Both the position numbers and the translations under genes were made by a program. From Halorussus ruber (lineage in GTDB: Archaea; Halobacteriota; Halobacteria; Halobacteriales; Haladaptataceae), in the NCBI RefSeq assembly GCF_004765785.1, contig NZ_ML219768.1:124001-188000 (forward strand): a DNA stretch of 64,000 nucleotides. The letters run 5' to 3'. Positions within the stretch are counted from its first letter, which is position 1. Every line of letters begins with the position of its first letter. The notes under the pieces were generated by a model. It saw only the letters and a list, made by a program, of their open reading frames with translations. It did not search any database and was not told the DNA's origin. This document shows, one piece after another, positions 17,344 to 26,997 of the stretch.

Positions 17344-17721
17344 ATGGCCCAGACACTCGACCTTCCGAACGGGGAGACCGTCACGTCCGAAGACGTGTTC
17401 CTCTACAACAACTACCCGTATCGCGTCCGCTTTCCGGACGAGGAGGCCCGAGCCGAGAGCGACTACGAGTTCGAGTTCTCGCCGCTCTACTGGGGCGGCG
17501 GCGAGATGGACATCCCCTTCCGCGACCGGGAAGCGCTGGTCGAGCAGTGGGGCGAGGACTCGCGGGGCACCATGACCGGCGAGGAGTGGGACGAGTGGCT
17601 CCGCGAGGCCCGCGGCGACGACCGCTTCGGCGACGACGAACTCGACGCGCTGGCCCGCGAACTGCCCGGTTCCGGCGGCGGTGGACTGGTGGACCGACTG
17701 CGTGACGCGCTGTCGCTGTGA
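17344..17721 (+). CDS. Conserved haloarchaeal hypothetical protein
   Basis: A 125-aa acidic cytosolic protein. It starts MAQTLDLPNGETV, has an aromatic-rich centre (FLYNNYPYRVRF, then SPLYWGGGEMDIPF) and ends in a helical region with a short Gly-rich hinge (GSGGGG). No enzyme motif, membrane segment or zinc site is seen, and I do not recognise the family. The codon use is like its neighbours. It is bounded by structured element A2 upstream and an IS remnant downstream. Confidence 0.65.
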   Translation: MAQTLDLPNGETVTSEDVFLYNNYPYRVRFPDEEARAESDYEFEFSPLYWGGGEMDIPFRDREALVEQWGEDSRGTMTGEEWDEWLREARGDDRFGDDELDALARELPGSGGGGLVDRLRDALSL

Positions 17722-17769
17722 GTGAGGGGGTCGTGGCCCGGATGAAGAAGCCATGATGCGGGTGAGTTG

Positions 17770-18250
<481 letters not shown>

Positions 18251-18307
18251 TCGTACTTCCGTAAAGCATCAAAAGAACCGTATAGGTGGAAGTTCAAAGA
18301 GTAGGTA

Positions 18308-18769
18308 ATGAATACGAAGCTCCTCCCGTTAGCGCTCCTCGAAGCTAACGAGACGGAACCAATCGAGGGAATTACTCGATTTATGAAGTTGGTATTCCTC
18401 GCCCAAGAGGAGACGCTTCAAGAGGAGTTCTACGAGTACGAGGCGGGGCAGTACGGACCGTACTCGAAGTCGCTGTACGACGACATCGACCGATTGGAGG
18501 CCCGAGGATTCATCGAGCGAACCGACAGAGAGACGGCAGACGACAAGGACGACGAGCAGGTGTACGTGTTGACCCAAAAGGGTAAGCGGACCCTCGAAGA
18601 GGCCCGAAATCGGTCAGACGAGTTCCCCGAAACGTTAGAAGACCTGAGCGACGTGAAAGGCCAGTACAACTCGATGGACCTCTGGGAGTTGCTGGAGTAC
18701 GTCTACGGCGAGTATCCGGAGATGGCACGGAACAGTGTGCTGGATATCGCTACAGGGAAAGCCGCGTAG
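18308..18769 (+). CDS. Winged-helix protein, YwgA/PadR-like
   Basis: A 153-aa protein. The pattern ITRFMKLVFLAQEE, then GQYGPYSKSLYDDIDRLEARGFIE, then VYVLTQKGKRTLEE is that of YwgA-like winged-helix proteins, also related to the Panacea/SocA antitoxin fold. A similar protein lies at 44200-44787 in this window. It is preceded by an IS remnant and convergent (2-base gap) with a membrane protein gene. Role unknown: a regulator or antitoxin is plausible from fold only. Confidence 0.65.
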   Translation: MNTKLLPLALLEANETEPIEGITRFMKLVFLAQEETLQEEFYEYEAGQYGPYSKSLYDDIDRLEARGFIERTDRETADDKDDEQVYVLTQKGKRTLEEARNRSDEFPETLEDLSDVKGQYNSMDLWELLEYVYGEYPEMARNSVLDIATGKAA

Positions 18770-18771
18770 TG

Positions 18772-19584
18772 TTACTCACCGCGAACTGCGTCTTCCTCGT
18801 CGGGGTCGGAAGCGGCCGTATCTGCTTCTTTGGCGAAGTTCTCTAACTCTGCCATTTCGGCGTCCGCGTCTGCACTCTCCGCTTCGCTACTGTCAGATTG
18901 CTCTGCTTCGCTGGCATCTGCGTCCCGAAGTAACCACTCGGAGACACTTCCAGTTTCGTCCGCAGTCGTCAGTTTGTCGAATTCGACGTGTGATATGTCC
19001 TGGTTGTGGAGGTACGCTTTCCCGGTGTAGCGGTACGTGTCGCCGATGGAACCGTCTTCACCCCGAACGACTCGTCGAGGGTTTTCCAACAGAATATCGC
19101 GGTTGACGCTTATCTCGCCTTTGTCCTCGACTCTGCCCCAGAGTTCGTCACCGGACTGCATCCGGACCCGAACCTGATACTCCTCGGCGTCGAGTTCAGA
19201 TTCGATTTCGGAGAAGAACTGGTACCAGAGTCCTTTCCGACTTGCGACAGTGTCTCCGCCGAAGTCTAAGACGCCGAGAAGCGCCCCGACAAGAAGAGAC
19301 ACCCCCAGAATATCAAGATACACTACGATTCCAACGAGAACGTCGTTCCAAATCGGGGACAACGCGGTAGTCGTCAGCGGGTGCAACGCTAGAACGCTGA
19401 ACCACGTGTAGATGATTCCCATCGAGGCGAGACTGACCCCGAAACTCAGACCAATCGTATCGACGCGGTTTAGCCAGTCTGCTCGGTCGGCTATCAGTAG
19501 CCCGAGTTTTACGCCAGCGAGTCCGGGAAGAAGAAAGACAACTAGCGAGACGAGATTCAACCCCAACGAGAGACCGCTTGGCAT
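18772..19584 (-). CDS. DUF6338-like membrane protein
   Basis: A 270-aa protein with three to four N-terminal membrane segments (about 8-30, 42-68, 78-110) and a cytosolic domain (about 115-215) containing RVRMQSGDELWGRVEDKGEI and RDILLENPRRV, resembling DUF6338. The C-terminus is a disordered, Ala/Glu/Asp-rich tail. The ATG at 19584 has no Shine-Dalgarno, but a strong TATA box lies 25 bases ahead (19609-19617), so the transcript is leaderless. Function unknown. Confidence 0.6.
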   Translation of the reverse strand: MPSGLSLGLNLVSLVVFLLPGLAGVKLGLLIADRADWLNRVDTIGLSFGVSLASMGIIYTWFSVLALHPLTTTALSPIWNDVLVGIVVYLDILGVSLLVGALLGVLDFGGDTVASRKGLWYQFFSEIESELDAEEYQVRVRMQSGDELWGRVEDKGEISVNRDILLENPRRVVRGEDGSIGDTYRYTGKAYLHNQDISHVEFDKLTTADETGSVSEWLLRDADASEAEQSDSSEAESADADAEMAELENFAKEADTAASDPDEEDAVRGE

Positions 19585-19608
19585 CTACGTGCAACTGAGA
19601 GCGGTCCG

Positions 19609-19617
19609 TTTTATAAA
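19609..19617 (-). promoter_or_regulatory. TATA box of the DUF6338-like gene
   Basis: TTTATAAAA on the minus strand, ending 25 bases before ATG 19584. The spacing predicts transcription starting at or next to the start codon. Confidence 0.6.
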
Positions 19618-19684
19618 GTGACCGAAACGTGTCTATATCGACTACTCAATCGAACGAGTTTTAAAGACGTGGTAGTCACGTAGT

Positions 19685-20527
19685 CTATATTTCTGAGAGG
19701 AACTCTTGGGTCCGCGCCGCGACCTCGGACCGGAAATCGCTCAGGTCTACCGACGACTGTTCGTGGAACAGTCGGTGGTACTCCTCGCGGGCGATGGCCT
19801 CGACCACGCGCTCGTAGACGGCGTCGAAGGTGACGGGCCGCCCGGCGGATTCCAACCTGCGAGCAACCGCCTCGACTCGCTGGCGGGTCGCGTACCGCTC
19901 GGCGAGTTCGTCGGCGGGGGCCGAAAGCGGTTCGGCGTCTGGTTCACTCTCGAAGTCGGGATGACGAATCACGGCGCGCTGGCCGGTCTTGTTCCGGACC
20001 ACGACGCCCGCGGCGGGGCCGTCGTACCACGCCGAGGACGGAACCTCGTAGCTCTCGGGACTGAAGTCGATTGCGCGGGCCTCCTTCTGGAAGACGTTGA
20101 CCGAGTCGAGACCGAGGCGGTCGTAGACCCGCTCGACCGAGTCCGGCGGGAGGAAGCGCTCCTCTGCCCCGTTCCACACGTCGAAGCCCAGAATCGAGGG
20201 GGTGCGCCCCCAGTCGTAGTCGATGGCCCGCCGGACCGTCGCCTCGGCGAAGAAGACGACCGAGGAGAGGTCCTCGACGGAGGCCCGGAGCGCCTCGCGG
20301 TCGAACGACTCGCGGGCGTGCCGGACCGCGTGGTGGTAGGCCAAGGGCACGTCGTCGGTGTCCGACCCGTAGACGCGCTGCCGGTCGCCGAATTCGAGGA
20401 CGCCCGACTCCCGGAGGCGGAAGCGAAGGTGCAGGCCGTCGATTCGCTCCTGAATCCAGAGGTGGCCCGCGTCGAACAGGTCGGCCGGGGCCTCCTCGGC
20501 GCGCGGGACCGGCGGGAACTGCTTCAT
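19685..20527 (-). CDS. RNA-ligase-like protein with altered nucleotidyl-transfer motif
   Basis: A 280-aa protein with the order of motifs of the nucleotidyltransferase/RNA ligase (Rnl2) superfamily. Motif I is IQERIDGLHLRFR with Arg28 where K-x-D-G ligases have the nucleotidylated Lys. A motif III-like VVFFAEATV lies near 90. GVVVRNKT near 173-180 fits motif IV and QRAVIRHPDF fits motif V. The C-terminal ~90 residues are helical. If Arg28 truly replaces the catalytic Lys, the protein would bind RNA or nucleotide without ligating. It stands alone in a gap between membrane-protein genes. Start at 20527 gives MKQFPPVPR. Confidence 0.65.
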   Translation of the reverse strand: MKQFPPVPRAEEAPADLFDAGHLWIQERIDGLHLRFRLRESGVLEFGDRQRVYGSDTDDVPLAYHHAVRHARESFDREALRASVEDLSSVVFFAEATVRRAIDYDWGRTPSILGFDVWNGAEERFLPPDSVERVYDRLGLDSVNVFQKEARAIDFSPESYEVPSSAWYDGPAAGVVVRNKTGQRAVIRHPDFESEPDAEPLSAPADELAERYATRQRVEAVARRLESAGRPVTFDAVYERVVEAIAREEYHRLFHEQSSVDLSDFRSEVAARTQEFLSEI

Positions 20528-20661
20528 GGCGAGTCCGTTGTCGCGGGGACGGGGTAAGCGTTGGTATCCGTGAATGAAATTATTTGTTTAGTTATTATTT
20601 TCATTTCTTAAAGACGTATATACGATTCTTCCGTCGTCCGGTTCGGCGACCGGTTCCGAAA

Positions 20662-21042
20662 TCACACCCCGAGCGGAAGCCACTCCAGCGTCCAGAGCGC
20701 CACCATCCCGACCACGATGGTCCAGAGCATGCTCTCGGTCCGCCACGCGACCACCGCCGCCAGCAGACCCGCCAGCAGTCTCGTGTTATCCGCGCCGAGC
20801 GCGAGCGTCCCGTCGAGGTAGACCAGCCGCGGGGCCACGATGGCGGTCAGGACCGCCGCGGGCACGTACTTCAGCGCGCGCTCCAACCCCGACGGGACCT
20901 CGTCGAGTCGCCCGAACAGCGCGATGAACGAGAGCCGGATGGCGAAGGTGCCGAGACTGGCCGCGAGGACGACCAGCCAGATGGACGTGTCGCCGAGCGG
21001 TTGGGTCGCAAGCGGTTGACTTGCGAGCGGTTGGGCGGTCAC
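20662..21042 (-). CDS. azlD: AzlD-family branched-chain amino acid exporter, small subunit
   Basis: A 126-aa membrane protein with about four hydrophobic segments. The stretch GTFAIRLSFIALFG, then LKYVPAAVLTAIVAPRL, is the AzlD signature. It starts at GTG 21042, overlapping the azlC stop (21039-21041). The repeated start PLASQPLATQPLG is a local triplication. With AzlC it forms the two-component exporter of branched-chain amino acids. Confidence 0.85.
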   Translation of the reverse strand: MTAQPLASQPLATQPLGDTSIWLVVLAASLGTFAIRLSFIALFGRLDEVPSGLERALKYVPAAVLTAIVAPRLVYLDGTLALGADNTRLLAGLLAAVVAWRTESMLWTIVVGMVALWTLEWLPLGV

Positions 21043-21770
21043 GACTGCTCTCGCACCTCCTCCGACCCTGCGCCGACGCCTTCCGCCAGCACTCCGGCGA
21101 CGATACCGCCGAGCGCGGCGACCAGAATCCCGACGTTGAACGGCAAGCCGACCCCCACGATTGCGAGGAGGCCCGCCACGACTCCCGCGAGGTACGATGG
21201 CGCGTCGTCCAGCGCGGGAAAGAGCAGGCCCATGAACAGCAGGGGGATGGCGAAATCGAGTTGCCAACTCGACGGCACTCGCGCGCCGAAGACGATGCCG
21301 ACGACGCTCGACCCGACCCACGTCGCCCAGAGCGGGACGGCGGTGCCGAGGTAGTACCACCGGCCCTCGCCGGTCGGGTCCGGCGCGTTCGGCCCCTCGA
21401 ACTTGGCGACCGAGAGCGCGTAGGTCACGTCCAGCAGGAAAAACGAGACCACCAGTTTCCACCGCGCCGAGAGGTCCCGGAAGTGCGCGCCGAGCGACGC
21501 GCTGTACATCAGATACCGCAAGTTGACCACCAGCGCGGTCAGGACGACGACCGTCAGCGGCGCGCGCTCGCCGATCAACTCGACCGCCGCGACCTGCGCC
21601 GCCCCGGCGAACAGCATCCCCGCGAACGCGGCGGCCTGCACCGGGTCGAAGCCCGCGCCGACCGTCGCCACTCCGGCGATGACGCCGAACGGGACGTTGG
21701 CGGGGAGCGCCGGAAGCACGTCCCGAACGCCGGAGCGAAACGCGGAGCGAGCATCGGACCCGGACGACAT
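21039..21770 (-). CDS. azlC: AzlC-family branched-chain amino acid exporter, large subunit
   Basis: A 243-aa polytopic membrane protein. LPANVPFGVIAGVATVGAGF, FAGAAQVAAVELI and NLRYLMYSASLGAHF are family hallmarks. Five to seven membrane segments are visible. It is upstream of azlD with a 4-base overlap, so the two are one operon. Export of valine/leucine-type amino acids is the known role of the family; the substrate here is inferred. Confidence 0.88.
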   Translation of the reverse strand: MSSGSDARSAFRSGVRDVLPALPANVPFGVIAGVATVGAGFDPVQAAAFAGMLFAGAAQVAAVELIGERAPLTVVVLTALVVNLRYLMYSASLGAHFRDLSARWKLVVSFFLLDVTYALSVAKFEGPNAPDPTGEGRWYYLGTAVPLWATWVGSSVVGIVFGARVPSSWQLDFAIPLLFMGLLFPALDDAPSYLAGVVAGLLAIVGVGLPFNVGILVAALGGIVAGVLAEGVGAGSEEVREQS

Positions 21771-21901
21771 GCCCGTAGCTACGGGCGAGCGCCAGCAAGA
21801 AGGTTTGCGAAGCGGTCAGACAGGTGCGATTCCGTGGAAAAATTTATCTCTATCGGGATAGAATTTTTCTATCTACTCATAAGTGTGAAAATACAATATA
21901 T

Positions 21902-23683
21902 ATGGCTAGAAAACCCGTGCCGTCGAGTACCGGTCGCCTGATTCTCGCGGTCATCCTGTCCGGACTCGCACTCCTTCCGAAACTGCTCGCCCTTCCGGGC
22001 CTTCGATTGCTTAACGACTCGATTTCGATAACGGTCGTAACCGTCCTCGTCCGTGAGTTGTACCCGGCGGCAGGCGTCGGTTTCCTACTCCTTTTGAGCT
22101 ATCTGGTCTTCGCAGAGTTCGTACGGGAGGGCTCCTCGAACGCGTCGGCGTTACAACTCTCGATTTCTTCGGTTCTCGGGCTTTCGCTTGCGATCGGGTA
22201 CGTTCTCTTCTCGCTCGCGCTGTGGATTGACAGCTGGGTAGTCCAAGACGTCGCACACGGAGTCATCATCTCGGCCTCTCGAGCCATCTACATGTCGCCT
22301 GTCAGAATGGTCGTAGACCCTGTCACGGTTCGCTCCGTCGAAATGTCCCTCGTGAGTACCGTCAACTCTGTCCACCGCCTCTTTGTCCGGAGTTCCGCTC
22401 GTTCGACCCGGTGGCCAGCCTACCTCTTCGTGTCGTACCTCGCCGTCGCTGAGCTCTCGACAAGAACTGGGTGGCTCGATGGGGCCTCTCGAACGATGCA
22501 GCTCACAGTCCGCGCCGTTGCTGCAGTATTCACGCTGATTTACGGTCTCGTGCTTGCTCATAATTTCTTCCCTACTCCCGATACTCTTCCGTGGCGCGCT
22601 CCGACCATCTCCCTCTGGCTACTCGTTCATACCAGCATCTCTGCCCTCGTCCTCACTCTTCTTCGGCCGGTCACGACGACTGAGACCGACCAGTCGCGTC
22701 CGTTCGTTCCGGCGACCGTCGCCGTATTCCTCCTTCTCGGTATCGTTATCGCCGTCATCGACGGGCTGTACCCGCTTCCGGAGGTGTTGCTAATCGGTTC
22801 GGTTTCCGCGGTAGCGGTCGGTCGCTGGCTGTCGGTACCGAGACTACGCCGGTTCACCGTTCGTGCCGCCGATGTCGAAACACAACTCCTCGAGGGACTC
22901 GCGGCGGCATGGTCGGAACCAGAGCGCCTTTTCGGCTTGTTCGTGGCGTTCGAGGGATTTTGGCTCGGTGGCCGGGTCGTCTGGATGGTGCTATTCAGCA
23001 TCGGAAGCCCGTTTTCGAGTTCGGTGGAGCTATCGCCGCTGGCGGCGGTCCTGCTCGTCGTTTTGCTTTCCCCGGTCGTGTTAGCGGCGGGCTACTGGAT
23101 GTGGTTCTGGACGTATGAAGTTCGACGCCACGTAAGGTCGGCCGACACGCCCGAGCGCCTCCCGGACCTGCTCGTGTTTCCGACGATGGCTATCGCGTCG
23201 TTCCTCGTGGCTAACCGACTATTTGAGATACATCTCGTCGTCGGACTCTTCGCGGTCGGTGGCGTCTTACTCGGTCTCGCCGGTATGCGGTGGAGCGTTC
23301 GCGCTCGGCGTTCGGGTCGGTCGTTCCCATGGTCTGAGGACGACCACGTGATGGCACTCGCGTTCCTCGTCCAGTTCGGCGGCCTCGAACTCGCGTCCCA
23401 GATTTCCCCGAGTTCCTACGATTCGTCGGGGCCTCACCTTCTGGTGTTACTACTCACGCTCGTCCCACTGTACTGGTATCCGAAGGTACGCCGAGACGGT
23501 GTCGGACCGATTCCGTCACTTCCGGCGTCGCTCGGTATCGTCGCCGTCGTTACCGCAGTCGTGACGCCGTATGCCGCTCGGTTCGAGCCATTCGTCATTT
23601 TCAATAGCGGTCTTCTCGGCGTCGCCGCAGTCATGTTGGCGTGGTCGATGACGCTCCGGGATGCCTTTACTGCGGTTCGCTGA
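21902..23683 (+). CDS. Large polytopic membrane protein, unknown family
   Basis: A 593-aa protein with about 14 hydrophobic segments spread over its length and short polar loops. No transporter, enzyme or sensor motif is recognised. Codon use is clearly less GC-biased than its neighbours (many TCT, GTT, ATT and GTA codons), which suggests recent acquisition. ATG 21902 follows an AT-rich promoter region (21840-21901, including an ATATATATGG run); frame upstream is open but unsupported. It is not in an operon with the flanking genes. Confidence 0.65.
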   Translation: MARKPVPSSTGRLILAVILSGLALLPKLLALPGLRLLNDSISITVVTVLVRELYPAAGVGFLLLLSYLVFAEFVREGSSNASALQLSISSVLGLSLAIGYVLFSLALWIDSWVVQDVAHGVIISASRAIYMSPVRMVVDPVTVRSVEMSLVSTVNSVHRLFVRSSARSTRWPAYLFVSYLAVAELSTRTGWLDGASRTMQLTVRAVAAVFTLIYGLVLAHNFFPTPDTLPWRAPTISLWLLVHTSISALVLTLLRPVTTTETDQSRPFVPATVAVFLLLGIVIAVIDGLYPLPEVLLIGSVSAVAVGRWLSVPRLRRFTVRAADVETQLLEGLAAAWSEPERLFGLFVAFEGFWLGGRVVWMVLFSIGSPFSSSVELSPLAAVLLVVLLSPVVLAAGYWMWFWTYEVRRHVRSADTPERLPDLLVFPTMAIASFLVANRLFEIHLVVGLFAVGGVLLGLAGMRWSVRARRSGRSFPWSEDDHVMALAFLVQFGGLELASQISPSSYDSSGPHLLVLLLTLVPLYWYPKVRRDGVGPIPSLPASLGIVAVVTAVVTPYAARFEPFVIFNSGLLGVAAVMLAWSMTLRDAFTAVR

Positions 23684-23732
23684 GATAATCGCTGTCTCAC
23701 ATCGACAGACGGCCGGGTGACTACACAATCGC

Positions 23733-24470
23733 TCAGACGAATTTCGAAATCGTCCGCTCCAAGCCGTCACGAATCGCGTCCGGGTCGGTCTCTCGGACCG
23801 TCAGACTCGTCTTGGACTCGTCGGTTTCGGCCAACTCGCTCAACAGGCCACCCCGGCGGTCGATTTCGATGAACAGCGTTAGCTCCTCGGGCCTCTCGGA
23901 CACCACCAGTTCCACCTCGTCCAAGTCGCCCCGGAAGGGACCCGCCTGCGGGCGGAACTCGAATTCTTGGACGAACCGGTTGCCGGTGCCGTACCGGTCG
24001 TAGGGGTCGGCCTCGCACTCGACGCTCCGGAACGAAAAGCCGAGGTCCTCCATCGCGTCGAAGACCGCCTGCAAGCGCGGGGTCGGTCGCACGTCGAGGT
24101 AGTCGGTGTCCTCGGGGTCCACCGCCCAGTCGATGTCGAGTTCGGTCTCGACCCACACGTCCACGTTGCCCAGCGTCACGGGCGTCCCGTAGGGAATCTC
24201 GATTTCGACCGAGCGAGTCTCCTCTCGGTCGGGTTCGATGGTCAGGTCCTCGGTCAGGGTGAACCGGTCGATGTCGGCCTCCTCGTACCCCTCCTCGGTG
24301 GCGTACTTGGTCTCTAACTCGAAGCGAATCGCGCCGACCTCCTGCTCGGCGGACCCGCCGCTGATGTTGACTTCGGCGCTGACGGTTTCGCCGGGCGTGA
24401 CGGTCGCGGAGGGCAGGACGGTATCGACTGTCGCGTTGCCGATTCCGACGGAAGCGAGAACTTTCTTCAT
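23733..24470 (-). CDS. SpoOM-family (sporulation-control-like) protein
   Basis: A 245-aa soluble protein of the SpoOM (Spo0M) family, an arrestin-like beta-sandwich fold. It is recognised from MKKVLASVGIGNATVDTVL, TVTPGETVSAEVNISGGSAEQ and the later FRSVECE. In Bacillus the family affects sporulation control; haloarchaea do not sporulate, and the role here is unknown. It stands alone. Confidence 0.8.
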   Translation of the reverse strand: MKKVLASVGIGNATVDTVLPSATVTPGETVSAEVNISGGSAEQEVGAIRFELETKYATEEGYEEADIDRFTLTEDLTIEPDREETRSVEIEIPYGTPVTLGNVDVWVETELDIDWAVDPEDTDYLDVRPTPRLQAVFDAMEDLGFSFRSVECEADPYDRYGTGNRFVQEFEFRPQAGPFRGDLDEVELVVSERPEELTLFIEIDRRGGLLSELAETDESKTSLTVRETDPDAIRDGLERTISKFV

Positions 24471-24663
24471 GACTTCGGACTACTCCTCGTCGCCGGAGGT
24501 CGTGTATCTTTCGCAGACGAGATAATCTCTACCACGGAGCGAGTCGCTCGCGCCCACTCTGACCGCCTCTCGGCCACAAGATTCATTAGACATGATACTA
24601 AATGTACGTATTTGGGACAATATCGAAAAGTAAACTAAACACTAACGACTGATTTTTTGTTAC

Positions 24664-24801
24664 ATGTCCGTCGTAGAGAACACGGTCGAACGCGTCACAG
24701 GTAGTAAAACAATCGTCCATCTCGCGTGGTTGCTCGTCCTGCTCCTCGTGGAGACGGTCCCCGTCCTCGCCGGAAGTGGTTCCGGAAGCACCGGTCCGTA
24801 A
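24664..24801 (+). CDS. Small single-span membrane protein (45 aa)
   Basis: A short frame beginning ATG 24664 and ending TAA 24799-24801. It has a charged N-terminus (MSVVENTVERVTGSK), one membrane span (IVHLAWLLVLLLVETVPVLA) and a Gly/Ser tail. It ends 2 bases before the CHAT protease gene on the other strand. The 190 bases upstream are AT-rich and look like a promoter. A small membrane protein next to a CHAT protease could be a sensor, anchor or target, but this is inference from position. Confidence 0.5.
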   Translation: MSVVENTVERVTGSKTIVHLAWLLVLLLVETVPVLAGSGSGSTGP

Positions 24802-24803
24802 AT

Positions 24804-26909
24804 CTACTTATTACCCAGCCATTCGTGGACTAACATCAGCTTCCCATCGATTATTAACGGCGTGTGGGGCGGGTTATTGTGGATGTCAGCGATGCGTTCT
24901 TTCGTCGTCTCGAATTGATACGGTCCGGTAGACAGAAAGTGCGGTCCGTCGTCGAAATACGTCGTCGAAATACCGCCGATACTGTGGTCTCTCGTCGGAT
25001 AGCCGTAACCAGTTAGCAAGAAGTGTTCACCGTCGCTGGGTTCGACCGTATACAGCAACGGAACCACGTCGTCAGTCTGAGTCAGGGTGAAACCGGGGTC
25101 ACCGATAGCGATGTACCGTGACCCGACGAACGTGGACTCGCGGGTGATGGCGAGCGCGCTCCCGATACTGAATCCCGCCTGAAACAGTTTCGCCAGCGTC
25201 TCGCCGAGTTCGACCGCGGCGGGGTTTCCGACGTTGCCGAGACTCACGATACCACCGTGACAGCCAGCCTCGACCAGCGCCACGCCTTGGTTGTGCGACC
25301 GACAGGCGTTGAGGAGGAACGCTTTCATTCCGGCCTCGTCGAGGGTCTGGGCGTCCACCATCCCGTCCGAACACTCGAATCCTCGCCCGTCGATGTGACC
25401 GACGTAGTGGAAGAGGTCGGTCGGCGCTTGCAACAGCTCTCGGAGTTCGTCGGTCGTCACGTCGAAGTGGACGCTCGGGTCGAACGAAATCGTCTCCCGC
25501 GGTCCGTACACCTCCGCAATCGCGTCCCACTCCTCGCGCATCTGTTCGTCGTTACAGACGACCGTAATGTCGATGACGCCCTCGCTCGCGTCCTCTGATT
25601 CGTGGCCGAACGCCTCCCGAAGCACTTTCGTCCCGCGAATCGGCGTGCCGTCGCCGACCCACGCCTGTTCGAGGGCGTCCGCGTCGGGCATCTGGACGTA
25701 CTCGTCGAGCGGCGGAACGCCCTGTCTCGACGGCGGACTGGCGTCTCTATCGGGGCTTCGGGTCGCGTCCGAGTCCGACAGCTCGCCTCGCTTGAAGTGG
25801 TCTATCGCGTCGCGGGTCTCGCGCATCTCCTCGGACTCGTCGTAGGTCGGCTGGGGCGGCGTCCGGAGAATCGAGAAGTCGTTAAGCAAGTACGGAAGGA
25901 CCTCGACGTTCTCGGCGTCCGGTCGGACGTAGGTGACTCGGTGCCACTTCGGCATCGTCTCGGTCAGCGTCGAGTATGGGACCGAAAAGTACGCCTCCAA
26001 CTGCTCTTCCAGCGGTGCGTCGTAGAGGGTCTCGAAGTCGAGATTTACGGACGGTTCGAGTTGTTTCCGGTTTGCCAGCTCGATGGGATAGAGTCCTTCG
26101 GTGCGGGTGAGACAGTCGAGGAAGAACGTCCGTCTGAGAGTCCGGACTACCTCGTCCTCGAACCCACCGCGACCGTCGAAACGGTGTTCGAATCCGCCGA
26201 CGGTCAACCGCGGCGTCTCGCCCGGCACGACGTCCGCGCCGAAGTAGTAGGCCAGCGGTGCAACCGGGTAAATCGCATCGAGCGTCGGCGGAATCTCGAT
26301 GGTGACGCCGGTATCGGGCACGTCGAGTTCGTCGGGAATCGACAGTTCGTCGCCGCGTTCGATTCGGGGCGGGTGTCCCCGGAGCGTCGGCCACGACCGC
26401 TCGCAAGTCGTCGTCTTGAGACCCGACCCGAACGTCGAAACCGCGGCCATCACGTCTTCGGGGTCGTCGGTCGTCGTGACGGTCGCTTCCGGCGACTCGT
26501 GAAACGACCGCACGCCGATTTCGACCGTCGCCTCGCGGTCGAACTCGAACCGCATCGATTCAGTGTCCGATTCGACGCTAATCCCGGCATCGACGCGAAG
26601 GTAGAGTTTGAGAGGAGCAGTAAGTTCGAGCAGATACTCGCCGGGCGGAAACTCGACCGATACGTCGTGGGCGAGGTCCGCGATTACCTCGTCGGCGGGT
26701 TGGCGGACGTAGGTCAGTACCATGTACGGCAGTCGAATGGCGTCAGTTTCGACCGCCGCCGCGGACGTGACCGGGAACCTGAACGAGTCCGGATCGGCGG
26801 ACGCCAACTCGACCGGAGACTCCGTCAGGAAGATAAACCGGCGGGTCTCGATGGGGTCTACGACCTCGAATCCGGTGGAATCGTCGAGCGTGTCGAACCT
26901 CGGTGGCAT
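24804..26909 (-). CDS. CHAT-domain caspase-like protease
   Basis: A 701-aa protein. The C-terminal third is a CHAT peptidase: His505 in DLFHYVGHIDG and Cys536 in AFLLNACRSHNQG form the expected His-Cys pair, followed by GCHGGIVSLGNVGNP as in the family. The first ~400 residues are beta-rich and acidic without a known motif and may sense or bind a partner; a disordered Ser/Pro-rich linker lies near 385-415. GGAGG lies just ahead of ATG 26909. It is downstream of a DUF7504-like gene on the same strand. CHAT proteases act in bacterial defence and cell-death systems; a similar role here is inferred. Confidence 0.8.
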   Translation of the reverse strand: MPPRFDTLDDSTGFEVVDPIETRRFIFLTESPVELASADPDSFRFPVTSAAAVETDAIRLPYMVLTYVRQPADEVIADLAHDVSVEFPPGEYLLELTAPLKLYLRVDAGISVESDTESMRFEFDREATVEIGVRSFHESPEATVTTTDDPEDVMAAVSTFGSGLKTTTCERSWPTLRGHPPRIERGDELSIPDELDVPDTGVTIEIPPTLDAIYPVAPLAYYFGADVVPGETPRLTVGGFEHRFDGRGGFEDEVVRTLRRTFFLDCLTRTEGLYPIELANRKQLEPSVNLDFETLYDAPLEEQLEAYFSVPYSTLTETMPKWHRVTYVRPDAENVEVLPYLLNDFSILRTPPQPTYDESEEMRETRDAIDHFKRGELSDSDATRSPDRDASPPSRQGVPPLDEYVQMPDADALEQAWVGDGTPIRGTKVLREAFGHESEDASEGVIDITVVCNDEQMREEWDAIAEVYGPRETISFDPSVHFDVTTDELRELLQAPTDLFHYVGHIDGRGFECSDGMVDAQTLDEAGMKAFLLNACRSHNQGVALVEAGCHGGIVSLGNVGNPAAVELGETLAKLFQAGFSIGSALAITRESTFVGSRYIAIGDPGFTLTQTDDVVPLLYTVEPSDGEHFLLTGYGYPTRDHSIGGISTTYFDDGPHFLSTGPYQFETTKERIADIHNNPPHTPLIIDGKLMLVHEWLGNK

Positions 26910-26997
26910 CTACAACCTCCTGGGGACAACCTGTTTCCGGCGTGTGGCGATTCGGCTACGAAACATCTCGGCCGGGGGTACTCGAACTTTTCGCCTG

